Shown here one piece after another: positions 15,470 through 23,106 of a stretch of 64,000 bases of DNA (the first letter of the stretch is position 1; every line of letters starts with the position of its first letter). The notes below the pieces were generated by a model. The model was not told where the DNA came from. It saw nothing but the letters and a program-made list of their open reading frames with translations, and ran no database searches. The position numbers and the translations under genes were made by a program. Origin of the DNA: Methanoregulaceae archaeon (GTDB taxonomy: Bacteria > Armatimonadota > Fimbriimonadia > Fimbriimonadales > Fimbriimonadaceae); assembly GCA_020850325.1 (NCBI GenBank), contig JADZEW010000018.1:43228-107227 (forward strand). Reading direction: 5' to 3'.

Positions 15470-18388
15470 ATGCGTCGTTTTGGGGTTCTTGCGTGTTTCG
15501 CGGTACTGGCCGCGAGTTCTGTAGGTCAACTGAAGCCACCGCCATCGCAGATGGAGGAGGCAAAGCGGCTCCATCTGCCGAAGGTAGTCGGCACCTCGGC
15601 CGAGGTTCGCTTGCGCGGCTACGAGCAGCGGCAGCGGATGGAAGCCGAGTCGTTCTACTCAAAGCTGCTGTGGCGACAGGTGGGCCCGGAGATTCAGGGC
15701 GGGCGAGTCATCCACTTTGCCACGCTGGCGCTTCAGCCCAACCGCTACTACTGCGCGTTCGCGACCGGTGGACTGTGGGTCAGCGACGATCTGGGCTTCA
15801 ACTGGACGCCCATCTTCGACAACGAATCGGCCTTCGCGATCGGCGACTTTGCCCTAAGCAAGGACGGCAAGACGATCTGGGTCGGCACCGGCGAGAACAA
15901 CTCGCAGCGCACCAGCTACGCAGGTATGGGCGTGTTCAAGAGCACGGACTCCGGCAAGACCTGGAGTCACATGGGCTTGGCGGCCACGCACCGTATTGGC
16001 CGCGTGGTCATCGATCCCAAGAACGAGAACACGGTGTACGTCGGCGCGATCGGAGCCCTGTACAGCCAACACGCTGATCGCGGCGTGTACAAGACTACCG
16101 ACGGCGGCAAGACTTGGTCGCATGTGCTGAAGCTCGACGATCTCACCGGCGTCATCGACCTCACCATCGACCCGCGCAACCCGCAAGTGCTTTATGCCGC
16201 GGCGTGGGAGCGCGATCGACGCGCTTGGAACTTCCGCGACGGCGGCCCCGGCACGGCCATCTACAAGACATCCGACGGCGGCAAGACGTGGGCGAAGCTC
16301 ACCAAGGGCCTTCCCGGCAACGGCGAGATGGGCCGCATCGGCTTGGCGGTCGCGCCGAGCCGACCCGACCGCGTGTACGCATTCATCGACAACCAGGGCG
16401 GCGACGTGGATAGTCTCTACCGAGACGAGAACACGCCGAACGGAACACTAACCCCCAAGCGGTTCCGACAGATCACCGATCCCAAGGTGTTCCTCGCCAT
16501 CGAGCGCCGAATCCTCACGAGCTTCATCAACGCCCAGATGCCGCGCGGCACTGACGTCGATGCGACGCTCAAAGCCATCGAAGCGGGCACGATGACGCTC
16601 GACGACGTGGCCAAGAAGATGGAGGAGCGCAACGCGAACGTTTGGCAAATGGAGGTCGTGCAGAGCGAGGTCTATCGCTCGGACGACGCCGGCAAGTCCT
16701 GGAAGAAGGTGAATGTTGGATTGCTCGACACCGAAGGGTACGGCTACTACTGCGGACGCGTTACGGTGAGCCCGCACAACCCCGACGACCTTGTCATCAT
16801 GAGCATGCTCCTGTGGCGGTCGAAGGACGGAGGACGAACTTGGGCGCGCATCGGCCAAGGCACCCACGTGGACTACCACAGCTACTGGATCGACCCCACG
16901 AACCCCAACTTCCATGTGATGGGGAATGACGGCGGGCTGTACTTCAGCCACGACGACGCGGCAACCTGGCGGCACATCAACCGGATGCCGGTCGGCCAGT
17001 TCACGACCATCGCGGTCGACACCAAGACCCCGTACAACATCTACGGCGGCACCCAAGACAACGGGACCCTGAAGGGCCCGAGCACCTACCGCCCGGGGCG
17101 CGATAACCCTTGGATGTGGACCAGCATCGGCGGCGGTGACGGCAGTGCGGTGGCGGTCGATCCTCGCGACGACGGCGACCACGTGTACGGCGCCTCGCAG
17201 TTCGGTGCGCACTACGCCCGGAACTTCAAGACGAACGAGTTCTACCAAGTCCGTCCGAGGCCCGATTCTCCGACCGAGCGGTTGCGTTTCAACTGGATCA
17301 GCCCCATTCAGATCTCGCCCCACCACCCGGATATCATCTATCTTGGGTCACAGAAGCTACACCGATCGCTCAACAAGGGGCGCAACTTCGAGAGCATCAG
17401 CACCGACCTCACCAAGAACATGCCGAACGGCGATGTTCCTTACTCTACGCTGAAGGACATCAGCGAGAGCCCGTTCAAGTTCGGTCTCATCTATGTCGGC
17501 GCAGACGACGGCAGCGTCAAGCTGACCCGGGACCATGGCAATACGTGGGAGGACATTTCCACGCCTGCGCCAGACAAGTGGGTGAGTCGCGTCGTGGCCA
17601 GCAAGCACGATCGGGCAACGGTGTACGTCGCTCAGACCGGCTACCGCGAAGACGACTACACCCCCTACTTGTGGAAGTCGACCGACTACGGCAAGACCTG
17701 GAAGTCGATCGTCGGCAACCTGCCGCCCGAGTTCATCAACGTAATCCGGGAAGACCCCGACCGCAAGGACTGGCTCTATGTCGGCACCAACCTCGGAGTG
17801 TTTTTCACTACTGACGGCGGGCTGAACTGGATTCCCCTCCCCGGTGGCATCCCGCGAACGCCGGTCCACGACCTGGTGGTTCAGCCGACCCAGAAGGACC
17901 TCGTCATCGCGAGCCACGCGCGCAGCGTGCTGGTGTTCAAGCTCGATCAGCTGAACAAGGTGTACGAGCAGCGTGAGAAGGCCCTCTACATCTGGCCGAT
18001 CTCGGACATGGTCCGGGCGCGCTGGGAGTATCGCAATCGTCCCGACTGGGATACCTCCGACCCCACGTCGCCCACATTGAACGGCGAGATGTTCACCCAG
18101 AACGCTGGACGCGGCTCGGTGAAGATCAAGGACAAGGACGGCAAGGTTGTGCTCGAGAAGGCGATGGACTGGGCGAAAGGCTACAACCCGTTCAACATCG
18201 ACCTGCTGCTGAAGCGCGGCGCGCCCCGCTACTCGACCGACGTGAAGAACCGCAAGATCACGACCGGCGAAGAGGCGGTCGCCGACCCCTACTACGCCGA
18301 GCGGTTCCAGTATCTTCCGGCGGGAGAGTACACCGTCGAAGTCACCGTCGGCGACAAGACCGAAACGGTGAAGTGGAAGCTCTCGTAG
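15470..18388 (+). CDS. Secreted sortilin-like (VPS10/BNR) beta-propeller protein
   Basis: 972 aa with a signal peptide (FGVLACFAVLAASSVG|Q). The body is a tandem of Asp-box propeller blades; at least nine copies of the (S/T)xDxGxTW motif are visible, for example STDSGKTWSH, TTDGGKTWSH, TSDGGKTWAK, SKDGGRTWAR, TRDHGNTWED and STDYGKTWKS. The C-terminal 130 residues are a separate beta domain (YTVEVTVGDKTETVKWKL). Proteins of this size and layout are widespread in Bacteroidota, Gemmatimonadota and related environmental bacteria, annotated as VPS10 or glycosyl hydrolase. No catalytic site is established, so binding or scaffold functions are as likely as enzymatic ones. Confidence 0.88.
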   Translation: MRRFGVLACFAVLAASSVGQLKPPPSQMEEAKRLHLPKVVGTSAEVRLRGYEQRQRMEAESFYSKLLWRQVGPEIQGGRVIHFATLALQPNRYYCAFATGGLWVSDDLGFNWTPIFDNESAFAIGDFALSKDGKTIWVGTGENNSQRTSYAGMGVFKSTDSGKTWSHMGLAATHRIGRVVIDPKNENTVYVGAIGALYSQHADRGVYKTTDGGKTWSHVLKLDDLTGVIDLTIDPRNPQVLYAAAWERDRRAWNFRDGGPGTAIYKTSDGGKTWAKLTKGLPGNGEMGRIGLAVAPSRPDRVYAFIDNQGGDVDSLYRDENTPNGTLTPKRFRQITDPKVFLAIERRILTSFINAQMPRGTDVDATLKAIEAGTMTLDDVAKKMEERNANVWQMEVVQSEVYRSDDAGKSWKKVNVGLLDTEGYGYYCGRVTVSPHNPDDLVIMSMLLWRSKDGGRTWARIGQGTHVDYHSYWIDPTNPNFHVMGNDGGLYFSHDDAATWRHINRMPVGQFTTIAVDTKTPYNIYGGTQDNGTLKGPSTYRPGRDNPWMWTSIGGGDGSAVAVDPRDDGDHVYGASQFGAHYARNFKTNEFYQVRPRPDSPTERLRFNWISPIQISPHHPDIIYLGSQKLHRSLNKGRNFESISTDLTKNMPNGDVPYSTLKDISESPFKFGLIYVGADDGSVKLTRDHGNTWEDISTPAPDKWVSRVVASKHDRATVYVAQTGYREDDYTPYLWKSTDYGKTWKSIVGNLPPEFINVIREDPDRKDWLYVGTNLGVFFTTDGGLNWIPLPGGIPRTPVHDLVVQPTQKDLVIASHARSVLVFKLDQLNKVYEQREKALYIWPISDMVRARWEYRNRPDWDTSDPTSPTLNGEMFTQNAGRGSVKIKDKDGKVVLEKAMDWAKGYNPFNIDLLLKRGAPRYSTDVKNRKITTGEEAVADPYYAERFQYLPAGEYTVEVTVGDKTETVKWKLS

Positions 18389-18407
18389 ACGCCTCGGGAG
18401 AGTAAGA

Positions 18408-18440
18408 ACGACCCCCAGGTGACCGTGCCTGGGGGTTCGT
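18408..18440 (+). terminator. Hairpin after the propeller gene
   Basis: ACGA-CCCCCAGG pairs with CCTGGGGGTTCGT (12 bp with a single bulge) around a 7-nt loop. No T-run follows, so intrinsic termination is uncertain; it could instead protect the 3' end. Confidence 0.5.
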
Positions 18441-18442
18441 GC

Positions 18443-18448
18443 CACACT
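18443..18448 (+). promoter_or_regulatory. -10-like element of the small lipoprotein gene
   Basis: CACACT is exactly 6 nt before the ATG at 18455 and selects that start over the in-frame GTG at 18419. Confidence 0.4.
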
Positions 18449-18454
18449 TCCTAC

Positions 18455-18853
18455 ATGAAGCGTCCATGGATGGGACTGATGGTGTTGGCCGTCGTGGGTT
18501 GCAGTTCGCGCCCTCACTTGGCAGGAGACACCTGGGCCACCGAAATGATGAACTTCCCGGCGACCCTCGCTTTCGAGGGGAACGGGAGCCACGAGTTGCG
18601 TATCACCTCGCCGCTGGGCGATATCGTCATGCGCGGTACCTACAGCGAAACCGATGAGACGGTGTCGCTGGTGGTCGGGGAAATCGATGTGCCCCCCGCC
18701 GCCAACCCCGGCACCAAGATGTTGCAGCGGCTGAAAGGCGCACCGCTCATGTTTAAGCTGGAGTGGGTTTCGGGCGATGAGGTCACTTTGAGGCCGCAAG
18801 GACCCGCCGGAATCTTCGGCAACTCCCTCAAGCTTCAGCGGAAGAAGAACTAG
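18455..18853 (+). CDS. Small putative lipoprotein
   Basis: 132 aa. The N-terminus MKRPWMGLMVLAVVGCSS is a compact lipoprotein signal with lipobox VVGC, predicting a lipid-anchored exported protein. The mature part is a small beta-rich domain (TLAFEGNGSHELRITSPLGD, MRGTYSETDETVSLVV) reminiscent of lipocalin-like or TIGR03067-type domains, similar in style to the anchored protein ending at 9447. It stands alone between two larger exported proteins with its own promoter-like hexamer. No function can be assigned. Confidence 0.75.
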   Translation: MKRPWMGLMVLAVVGCSSRPHLAGDTWATEMMNFPATLAFEGNGSHELRITSPLGDIVMRGTYSETDETVSLVVGEIDVPPAANPGTKMLQRLKGAPLMFKLEWVSGDEVTLRPQGPAGIFGNSLKLQRKKN

Positions 18854-18909
18854 CGTAGCCGCAGCGCGCGCGAGGCGTCGGAATGGAACCGGGTTCTCGC
18901 CCAGTCAGG

Positions 18910-18915
18910 TACGTT
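18910..18915 (+). promoter_or_regulatory. -10-like element of the DUF1573 gene
   Basis: TACGTT lies 4 nt before the ATG at 18920 and 7 nt before the ATG at 18923. The spacing seen at other genes favours 18923. Confidence 0.35.
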
Positions 18916-18922
18916 CTCAATG

Positions 18923-20524
18923 ATGCTGGCTTTGCTTTGCGCTTTCGTGATGGGGCAGGTGCCCTTGGGTCCGACCACGCCGGTAGGGACCAATCGCTCC
19001 TTTCAAGAGGCGGTGCTCGCCGTTCAAGACCACTTGGAGAAAGGCAACTTTGACGCTGCCAAACGGGCGCTGACCGCCGTTCCGCAACCCGAGATGACCA
19101 TCCTTTGGGATACCAAGGGCATTCCCGAGAGTCTCCGAGAGACCGTTCGCGAAGCCCGAGACGTGGCGTTGGGCCAGTGGAAGCAGTACTACAGCAGCGT
19201 CAAGCCCAAGTTCGTCGAGTCGGGCAAGGCCGACCTCGTGTTCCGATTCACCGACACCTTGCCGGACACCGAAGAGGGATTTCCCGGTGCCGCCGCGCAC
19301 GTGTTCAGCACCGCGCCCGGCGAACCGCGCCTCGAAGCCACGATCGCGCTCTACCGAGGACGACCAAAGCAGCTCAACACGTCGTCGGAGTTCCACAACG
19401 AGGTCATGTTTGCACTAGTCTCCTACATCGGCCTCGAGCGCACCCCGTTTACCGGCTCGGCCGCATTCCGGACGGACCAGGTGGGTGCCGGTCGAACCCA
19501 GTTCTCGCCATTCGAGCTTGGAACCGTGAAGCGCAGCCTCGAGCTGGTGGAGAAGTTGCAGGAACTAGTCGCCACTAAAACCCGCGTCGAAGCCGCTCGG
19601 CCGCGACTCCAGATTGAGCCCCTGAGCCTGAAGCTCCCCGATGCCAACCAAGCCGATCCGATCAAGTTTACGATCCAAGTCACAAACTCGGGCAATGCCC
19701 CGCTGTCGTACCGATTCCAGCCCGACTGCGGATGCTTGTCGGCGAACTACTCCCCGGTTCTCGAAGCCGGCCAGACCGCGATGGTCACCGGATTCGTCGA
19801 CACGGTCAACTTCGTCGGCAAGCTGCGGCATAAGTTCTATGTCTTTGCGAACGATGCCGAGATCCCCTACCGCGAGTTCCCCGTAGCGATCGACGTCGAG
19901 CCGATGGTGCGCATGGTTCGCCCAGGGCTGAACGTGCTTCAACTCACCGACTCGGGCGTATCGACCGACGTGTTTCTCGTCGTGTCGCCCAGCGCGAAGA
20001 TCGAACTGGGCGAGGCGAGGATCGAGGGCCTTACGGGCGAAGTCGAGACCAGCGACTGGCAGGGTGAACTCGAACTCGTCCCGGGAGAGCCGAAGAAGAA
20101 CGTGAAGGCGATCCGCTACCGGGTGAAGCTTGCGCCGTCGCCGCTTCCGGGTCGGCTTCAGGCCACCCTGAGCGTCCCGACCAACAGCCCAGTCATCCCG
20201 CTGATCCGCCACAACATCTTCGTCCAGCGTGGCATCGTCGCTCAGCCCGAGTCGCTCTATGTGGGCGAGATTCCGCAGGCTCGTACCGCGGCGAGTTTCC
20301 TGCTGACTCGCCCGGGAGTTCCTTTCAAGGTGCTCGGTGTCACCACGAACAGCCCGTTTTTCACTGCGAAGGCCACCCCGAACGCGGACGGTAGCGAGTA
20401 TCGCATCACCGTCGAGTTCGACGGCAAAGGGGATCCGGGCACGATCGACGTCACGGTCACGATTCGAACCGACGACCCCAAGCAACCCACGATCCTGGTT
20501 CCCGTTCGCGGCATCGTGAGATGA
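18923..20524 (+). CDS. Exported DUF1573-containing protein
   Basis: 533 aa with a short N-terminal hydrophobic signal (MLALLCAFVMGQ). Residues about 30-220 are mixed alpha/beta with a matrixin-like look (DLVFRFTDTLPDT, SSEFHNEVMFALVSYIGLER) but no HExxH, so any peptidase ancestry is degenerate. Residues about 225-330 are a DUF1573 Ig-like domain (FTIQVTNSGNAPLSYRFQPD then CGCLSANYSPVLEAGQ), and further Ig-like domains run to the C-terminus. The stop overlaps the start of the tetraheme cytochrome gene (ATGA), so the two are translated together and probably act together in the cell envelope. The role of DUF1573 is not established. Confidence 0.8.
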   Translation: MLALLCAFVMGQVPLGPTTPVGTNRSFQEAVLAVQDHLEKGNFDAAKRALTAVPQPEMTILWDTKGIPESLRETVREARDVALGQWKQYYSSVKPKFVESGKADLVFRFTDTLPDTEEGFPGAAAHVFSTAPGEPRLEATIALYRGRPKQLNTSSEFHNEVMFALVSYIGLERTPFTGSAAFRTDQVGAGRTQFSPFELGTVKRSLELVEKLQELVATKTRVEAARPRLQIEPLSLKLPDANQADPIKFTIQVTNSGNAPLSYRFQPDCGCLSANYSPVLEAGQTAMVTGFVDTVNFVGKLRHKFYVFANDAEIPYREFPVAIDVEPMVRMVRPGLNVLQLTDSGVSTDVFLVVSPSAKIELGEARIEGLTGEVETSDWQGELELVPGEPKKNVKAIRYRVKLAPSPLPGRLQATLSVPTNSPVIPLIRHNIFVQRGIVAQPESLYVGEIPQARTAASFLLTRPGVPFKVLGVTTNSPFFTAKATPNADGSEYRITVEFDGKGDPGTIDVTVTIRTDDPKQPTILVPVRGIVR

Positions 20525-21768
20525 AGCTGCTTCTGCCCGCGTTGGTGTTGCTTGGACTGGCCATCGCGCGGGCGATGACCGCCGGCGAAGACCCGGGAGT
20601 GGTCGTGGTTATCGGGGGCGATACGCTGGGTTATCTCTCGCCCTGCGGTTGCACCAAGCCCATGTCTGGAGGCATTCGCCGCCGCGCGACCGCCATCCGC
20701 GCGCTGACCCATGAGCGCAAGTCGGTGATCCTCGAAAACGGCGGACTCGTCAAGGGTGAGTCGCGACAGGATGAGATGAAGGCGGAGACGCTCGCCGAAA
20801 CGCTGGCCGACTTGCCGTTGACCGCGCTCCACCTCACCAGCGCCGAAGCCAAGCTCGGCAAAGGCGCGTGGGAGTCGCTGGCGCGTCTCTCGGGCGCAAA
20901 GCTCGTGTGCGGCCACTTGACCCCGCAAGTGGGGCTCGTTTCACCGATCATCGTCAAGCATGGGCTGGCGATCACCGGCATCTCCTCCCGCGCCGCCGAG
21001 ATCGGCCGCGGGCTGGGCGTGGCCACGTCACCGGCCGAGGATGCGATCGAAGCGCTGCTGTTCACTCCGAATGCGGCACCGGTGGTGTTGCTCGAAGGCG
21101 ATGAAGACGAAGCCCGCAAGCTCGCCCGCGCGCACCCTGAACTCAAGCTGATCGTCTACCAAGCCGACGGCGATCCGCCCAAGGCCCCGCTTCGCGAGGG
21201 ACCGACCACGCTGGTTACGCCCGGCGAGCGCGGCAAGTACCTCGTCAAGTTGGTGTGGCGTGATGGCGCATTCAGCGAGTACGCGTCGATCGATCTCGGA
21301 CCAGCGTTCTCGGATGACCCTCACGCCGCCCGAGCATACGAGCGGTATCTGGGCCGCGTCACCGACGAGAAGCTTCTCGACCGCCTGCCGCGCACGAAGA
21401 CGCCCGGCTTCGCGGGAACCAAGACCTGCGGCTCGTGCCACTCGGACGCCCACAAGGTCTGGGAGGGCACGGCCCATGCCGGCGCGCTGAGCACCCTGGA
21501 GAAGGACAAGCACGACCGCGACCCAGACTGCGTGGGTTGCCACGTCGTGGGACTGTCGTCGGAGTCGGGTTTCCGCGACCGGCTGAAGACGCCCGCACTC
21601 GCCGACGTCGGCTGTGAAAGCTGTCACGGCCCCAGCGCGGAGCATGCCGCGAATCCCTACGAAGCGAAGCTGAAGCCCGCGGGCGAAGCTTCATGCAAGT
21701 CGTGCCACGTGCCCGACCATAGCCCCGAGTTCGATTTCGCGAAGTATTGGGAGAAGATCAAGCACTAG
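20521..21768 (+). CDS. Metallophosphoesterase-like protein with C-terminal tetraheme cytochrome c
   Basis: 415 aa. An N-terminal hydrophobic segment directs export. Residues about 25-260 resemble the UshA/5'-nucleotidase-like module found ahead of multiheme domains (LGYLSPCGCTKPMSGGIRRR). The C-terminal 120 residues hold four CxxCH haem sites: CGSCH, CVGCH, CESCH and CKSCH, with spare His residues (HSDAHKVWEG, GTAHAG) as possible distal ligands, as in cytochrome c554-type proteins. An electron-transfer role in the periplasm is inferred. The N-domain lacks an obvious full metallophosphatase ligand set, so phosphatase activity is doubtful. Confidence 0.85.
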   Translation: MKLLLPALVLLGLAIARAMTAGEDPGVVVVIGGDTLGYLSPCGCTKPMSGGIRRRATAIRALTHERKSVILENGGLVKGESRQDEMKAETLAETLADLPLTALHLTSAEAKLGKGAWESLARLSGAKLVCGHLTPQVGLVSPIIVKHGLAITGISSRAAEIGRGLGVATSPAEDAIEALLFTPNAAPVVLLEGDEDEARKLARAHPELKLIVYQADGDPPKAPLREGPTTLVTPGERGKYLVKLVWRDGAFSEYASIDLGPAFSDDPHAARAYERYLGRVTDEKLLDRLPRTKTPGFAGTKTCGSCHSDAHKVWEGTAHAGALSTLEKDKHDRDPDCVGCHVVGLSSESGFRDRLKTPALADVGCESCHGPSAEHAANPYEAKLKPAGEASCKSCHVPDHSPEFDFAKYWEKIKH

Positions 21769-21879
21769 CCCCGGCCCACGATTTTCCCATGGCCTGTTCG
21801 GCACCGCAAGGGGAGTTCTCTCCTCCCCAACCTTTTCAGGCCGGGAACAGTCAGCGTGAAGTCATCGTCTCATTGTGTG

Positions 21880-21885
21880 TACAAT
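21880..21885 (+). promoter_or_regulatory. -10 of the TacA/TacT module, with overlapping GTAC palindrome
   Basis: TACAAT lies within TGTACAATGTACG, where GTAC repeats flank AAT. This could serve as both -10 and an operator for the ribbon-helix-helix antitoxin. The transcript would have a leader of about 30 nt with AGAGGAG, unlike most promoters here. Confidence 0.45.
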
Positions 21886-21918
21886 GTACGGAACATCTCT
21901 TTCAGAGGAGAACACGTC

Positions 21919-22200
21919 GTGAAAGCCATCGCCCAAAACTCAAAAGACGCCCGAATCGACCTCAGGGTCAACCAAGCTCAGAAAGCCCTCTTGGAGCTTG
22001 CGGCGGCTTCGCAGGGCAAGAAGCTCTCGGATTTTGTCATCAGCTCTTCAACAGAAGCAGCTCAGATGGCGCTTGCGGATCAGAATCGGTTTGTCTTGCC
22101 AGAGGCGGAGATGAAGAAATTCTTGGAGAGCCTCGAAGAAGATCCCAGAGAGATTCCAGCCCTCAGAGAGCTGTTTGCCCGCAAGAGTGTCTTTGAATGA
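21919..22200 (+). CDS. DUF1778 (TacA-type) antitoxin
   Basis: 93-aa ribbon-helix-helix antitoxin. The DNA-binding part is ARIDLRVNQAQKALLELAAA followed by SQGKKLSDFVISSSTEAA, and the acidic C-terminus (EEDPREIPALRELFARK) would wrap the acetyltransferase toxin. The GTG at 21919 is preferred because AGAGGAG precedes it at about 8 nt and the family begins there; an in-frame ATG 63 nt upstream is less likely. The stop overlaps the toxin start by four bases (ATGA). Confidence 0.9.
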   Translation: MKAIAQNSKDARIDLRVNQAQKALLELAAASQGKKLSDFVISSSTEAAQMALADQNRFVLPEAEMKKFLESLEEDPREIPALRELFARKSVFE

Positions 22201-22709
22201 GCCCTCCTTTTCAGAGTCCAGTTCTTCTCACCGACGAGCATGATGTCAGCTCATTCGACTGCGGTGTCGAGGCATTGAACTCATTTCTGAAATCCTATGC
22301 ACTCCAGAATCAGCGGAGCAACTCCGCCCGCACGTTCGTGTCAACGCGAACAGGAACCTTGGAGGTCGTCGGCTTCTATAGCCTTTGTGCCGCTTCGGTG
22401 GACTTCGAGCAGACTCCGGAGCGAATCCGCAAAGGGCTTGCCCGCCACGAAGTCCCCCTCGTTCTCCTTGCCCGGCTCGCAGTTGATGAGAGCTGCAAGG
22501 GCCAAGGGCTTGGAGCAAGTCTTCTCCAGGATGCGTTCTTCCGATTTATGAAGGCACAGGAGGCGATCGGGGCTCGCGCTCTGCTGGCTCACGCGAAAGA
22601 CGCTTCGGCCAAGGCTTTCTACGAGAAGTGGGGATTTGTCTCGACCGAGGGACTCCCGCTCCACCTCTACATCCTGACCAAGCAGATCAAGGCGACCTTG
22701 GGGCAATAG
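22197..22709 (+). CDS. GNAT acetyltransferase toxin (TacT family)
   Basis: 170-aa GNAT-fold protein paired with a DUF1778 antitoxin. Characterised TacT-type toxins acetylate the amino group of aminoacyl-tRNAs and stop translation. The start LLTDEHDVSSFDCGVEALNS is typical. The acetyl-CoA loop is CKGQGLGASLL and the catalytic Tyr lies in AFYEKWGF. Length and gene order match the family. Whether this copy is toxic cannot be read from the sequence; all visible key positions are intact. Confidence 0.92.
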   Translation: MSPPFQSPVLLTDEHDVSSFDCGVEALNSFLKSYALQNQRSNSARTFVSTRTGTLEVVGFYSLCAASVDFEQTPERIRKGLARHEVPLVLLARLAVDESCKGQGLGASLLQDAFFRFMKAQEAIGARALLAHAKDASAKAFYEKWGFVSTEGLPLHLYILTKQIKATLGQ

Positions 22710-22733
22710 CTAGGTCAAGGCTCATTCGCAGGC

Positions 22734-23069
22734 TTACGTATCGAATCCGCTAGCTCGAGCAACCACGTCGGCCAGCTTATGGGTGAGTTCGCTGTTCGTG
22801 GCGAGAACGTCGCACCCCGCTTGCCGACCCAGTTCGTGAAGCTCCTTCTCTTTATGCCCGGCGTGGGCGACAATCCGCATCCCGCGAGCGTGGAGCTCGG
22901 CCACTCGCGCCGGCCAATCGACTCCCGCTTCACCGAGATTCACGACCGCCAGTTCGAAGGCACCTTCGATCGGGTGGGCGGCGACGGTCGGTTCGTGGCC
23001 CAGCGCGGTTAGCGCCTTCGACAGTTTTACCGACCACATCAGATTCGATTCGAGAACGAGGACCCGCAC
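22734..23069 (-). CDS. Receiver-like protein lacking the phospho-acceptor Asp
   Basis: 111-aa alpha/beta protein that follows the CheY fold order: strand 1 VRVLVLES, helix SVKLSKALTALGHEP, strand 3 FELAVVNLGEAGVDWP, strand 4 MRIVAHAGHKEKELHEL, strand 5 CDVLATNSELTHKLADVV. Where true receivers have LxLxD, strand 3 ends in VVNLG, so the acceptor is Asn and the acidic pair after strand 1 is reduced (ESN). It is probably a non-phosphorylated pseudo-receiver. The GTG at 23069 is chosen because TATCCT lies exactly 6 nt upstream. It is divergent from fucI across 37 nt. Confidence 0.7.
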   Translation of the reverse strand: MRVLVLESNLMWSVKLSKALTALGHEPTVAAHPIEGAFELAVVNLGEAGVDWPARVAELHARGMRIVAHAGHKEKELHELGRQAGCDVLATNSELTHKLADVVARASGFDT

Positions 23070-23075
23070 AGCAAG

Positions 23076-23081
23076 AGGATA
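23076..23081 (-). promoter_or_regulatory. -10-like element of the pseudo-receiver gene
   Basis: TATCCT is 6 nt before the GTG at 23069. It lies back to back with the fucI element at 23094-23099. Confidence 0.45.
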
Positions 23082-23093
23082 GCACCCACTGGA

Positions 23094-23099
23094 TAAACT
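23094..23099 (+). promoter_or_regulatory. -10-like element of fucI
   Basis: TAAACT is 7 nt before the fucI ATG, without a Shine-Dalgarno sequence. Confidence 0.45.
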
Positions 23100-23106
23100 C
23101 GCCTGC

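Noticed and set aside
18419..18454. GTG start at 18419 for the small lipoprotein
   Set aside because: It lies within the hairpin after the propeller gene and would spoil the lipoprotein signal; ATG 18455 has a hexamer 6 nt upstream.
17357..18799. 480-codon minus-strand open frame over the propeller gene
   Set aside because: Composition is the Arg/His/Val-rich shadow typical of high-GC antisense frames; the plus strand encodes clear Asp-box repeats across the same bases.
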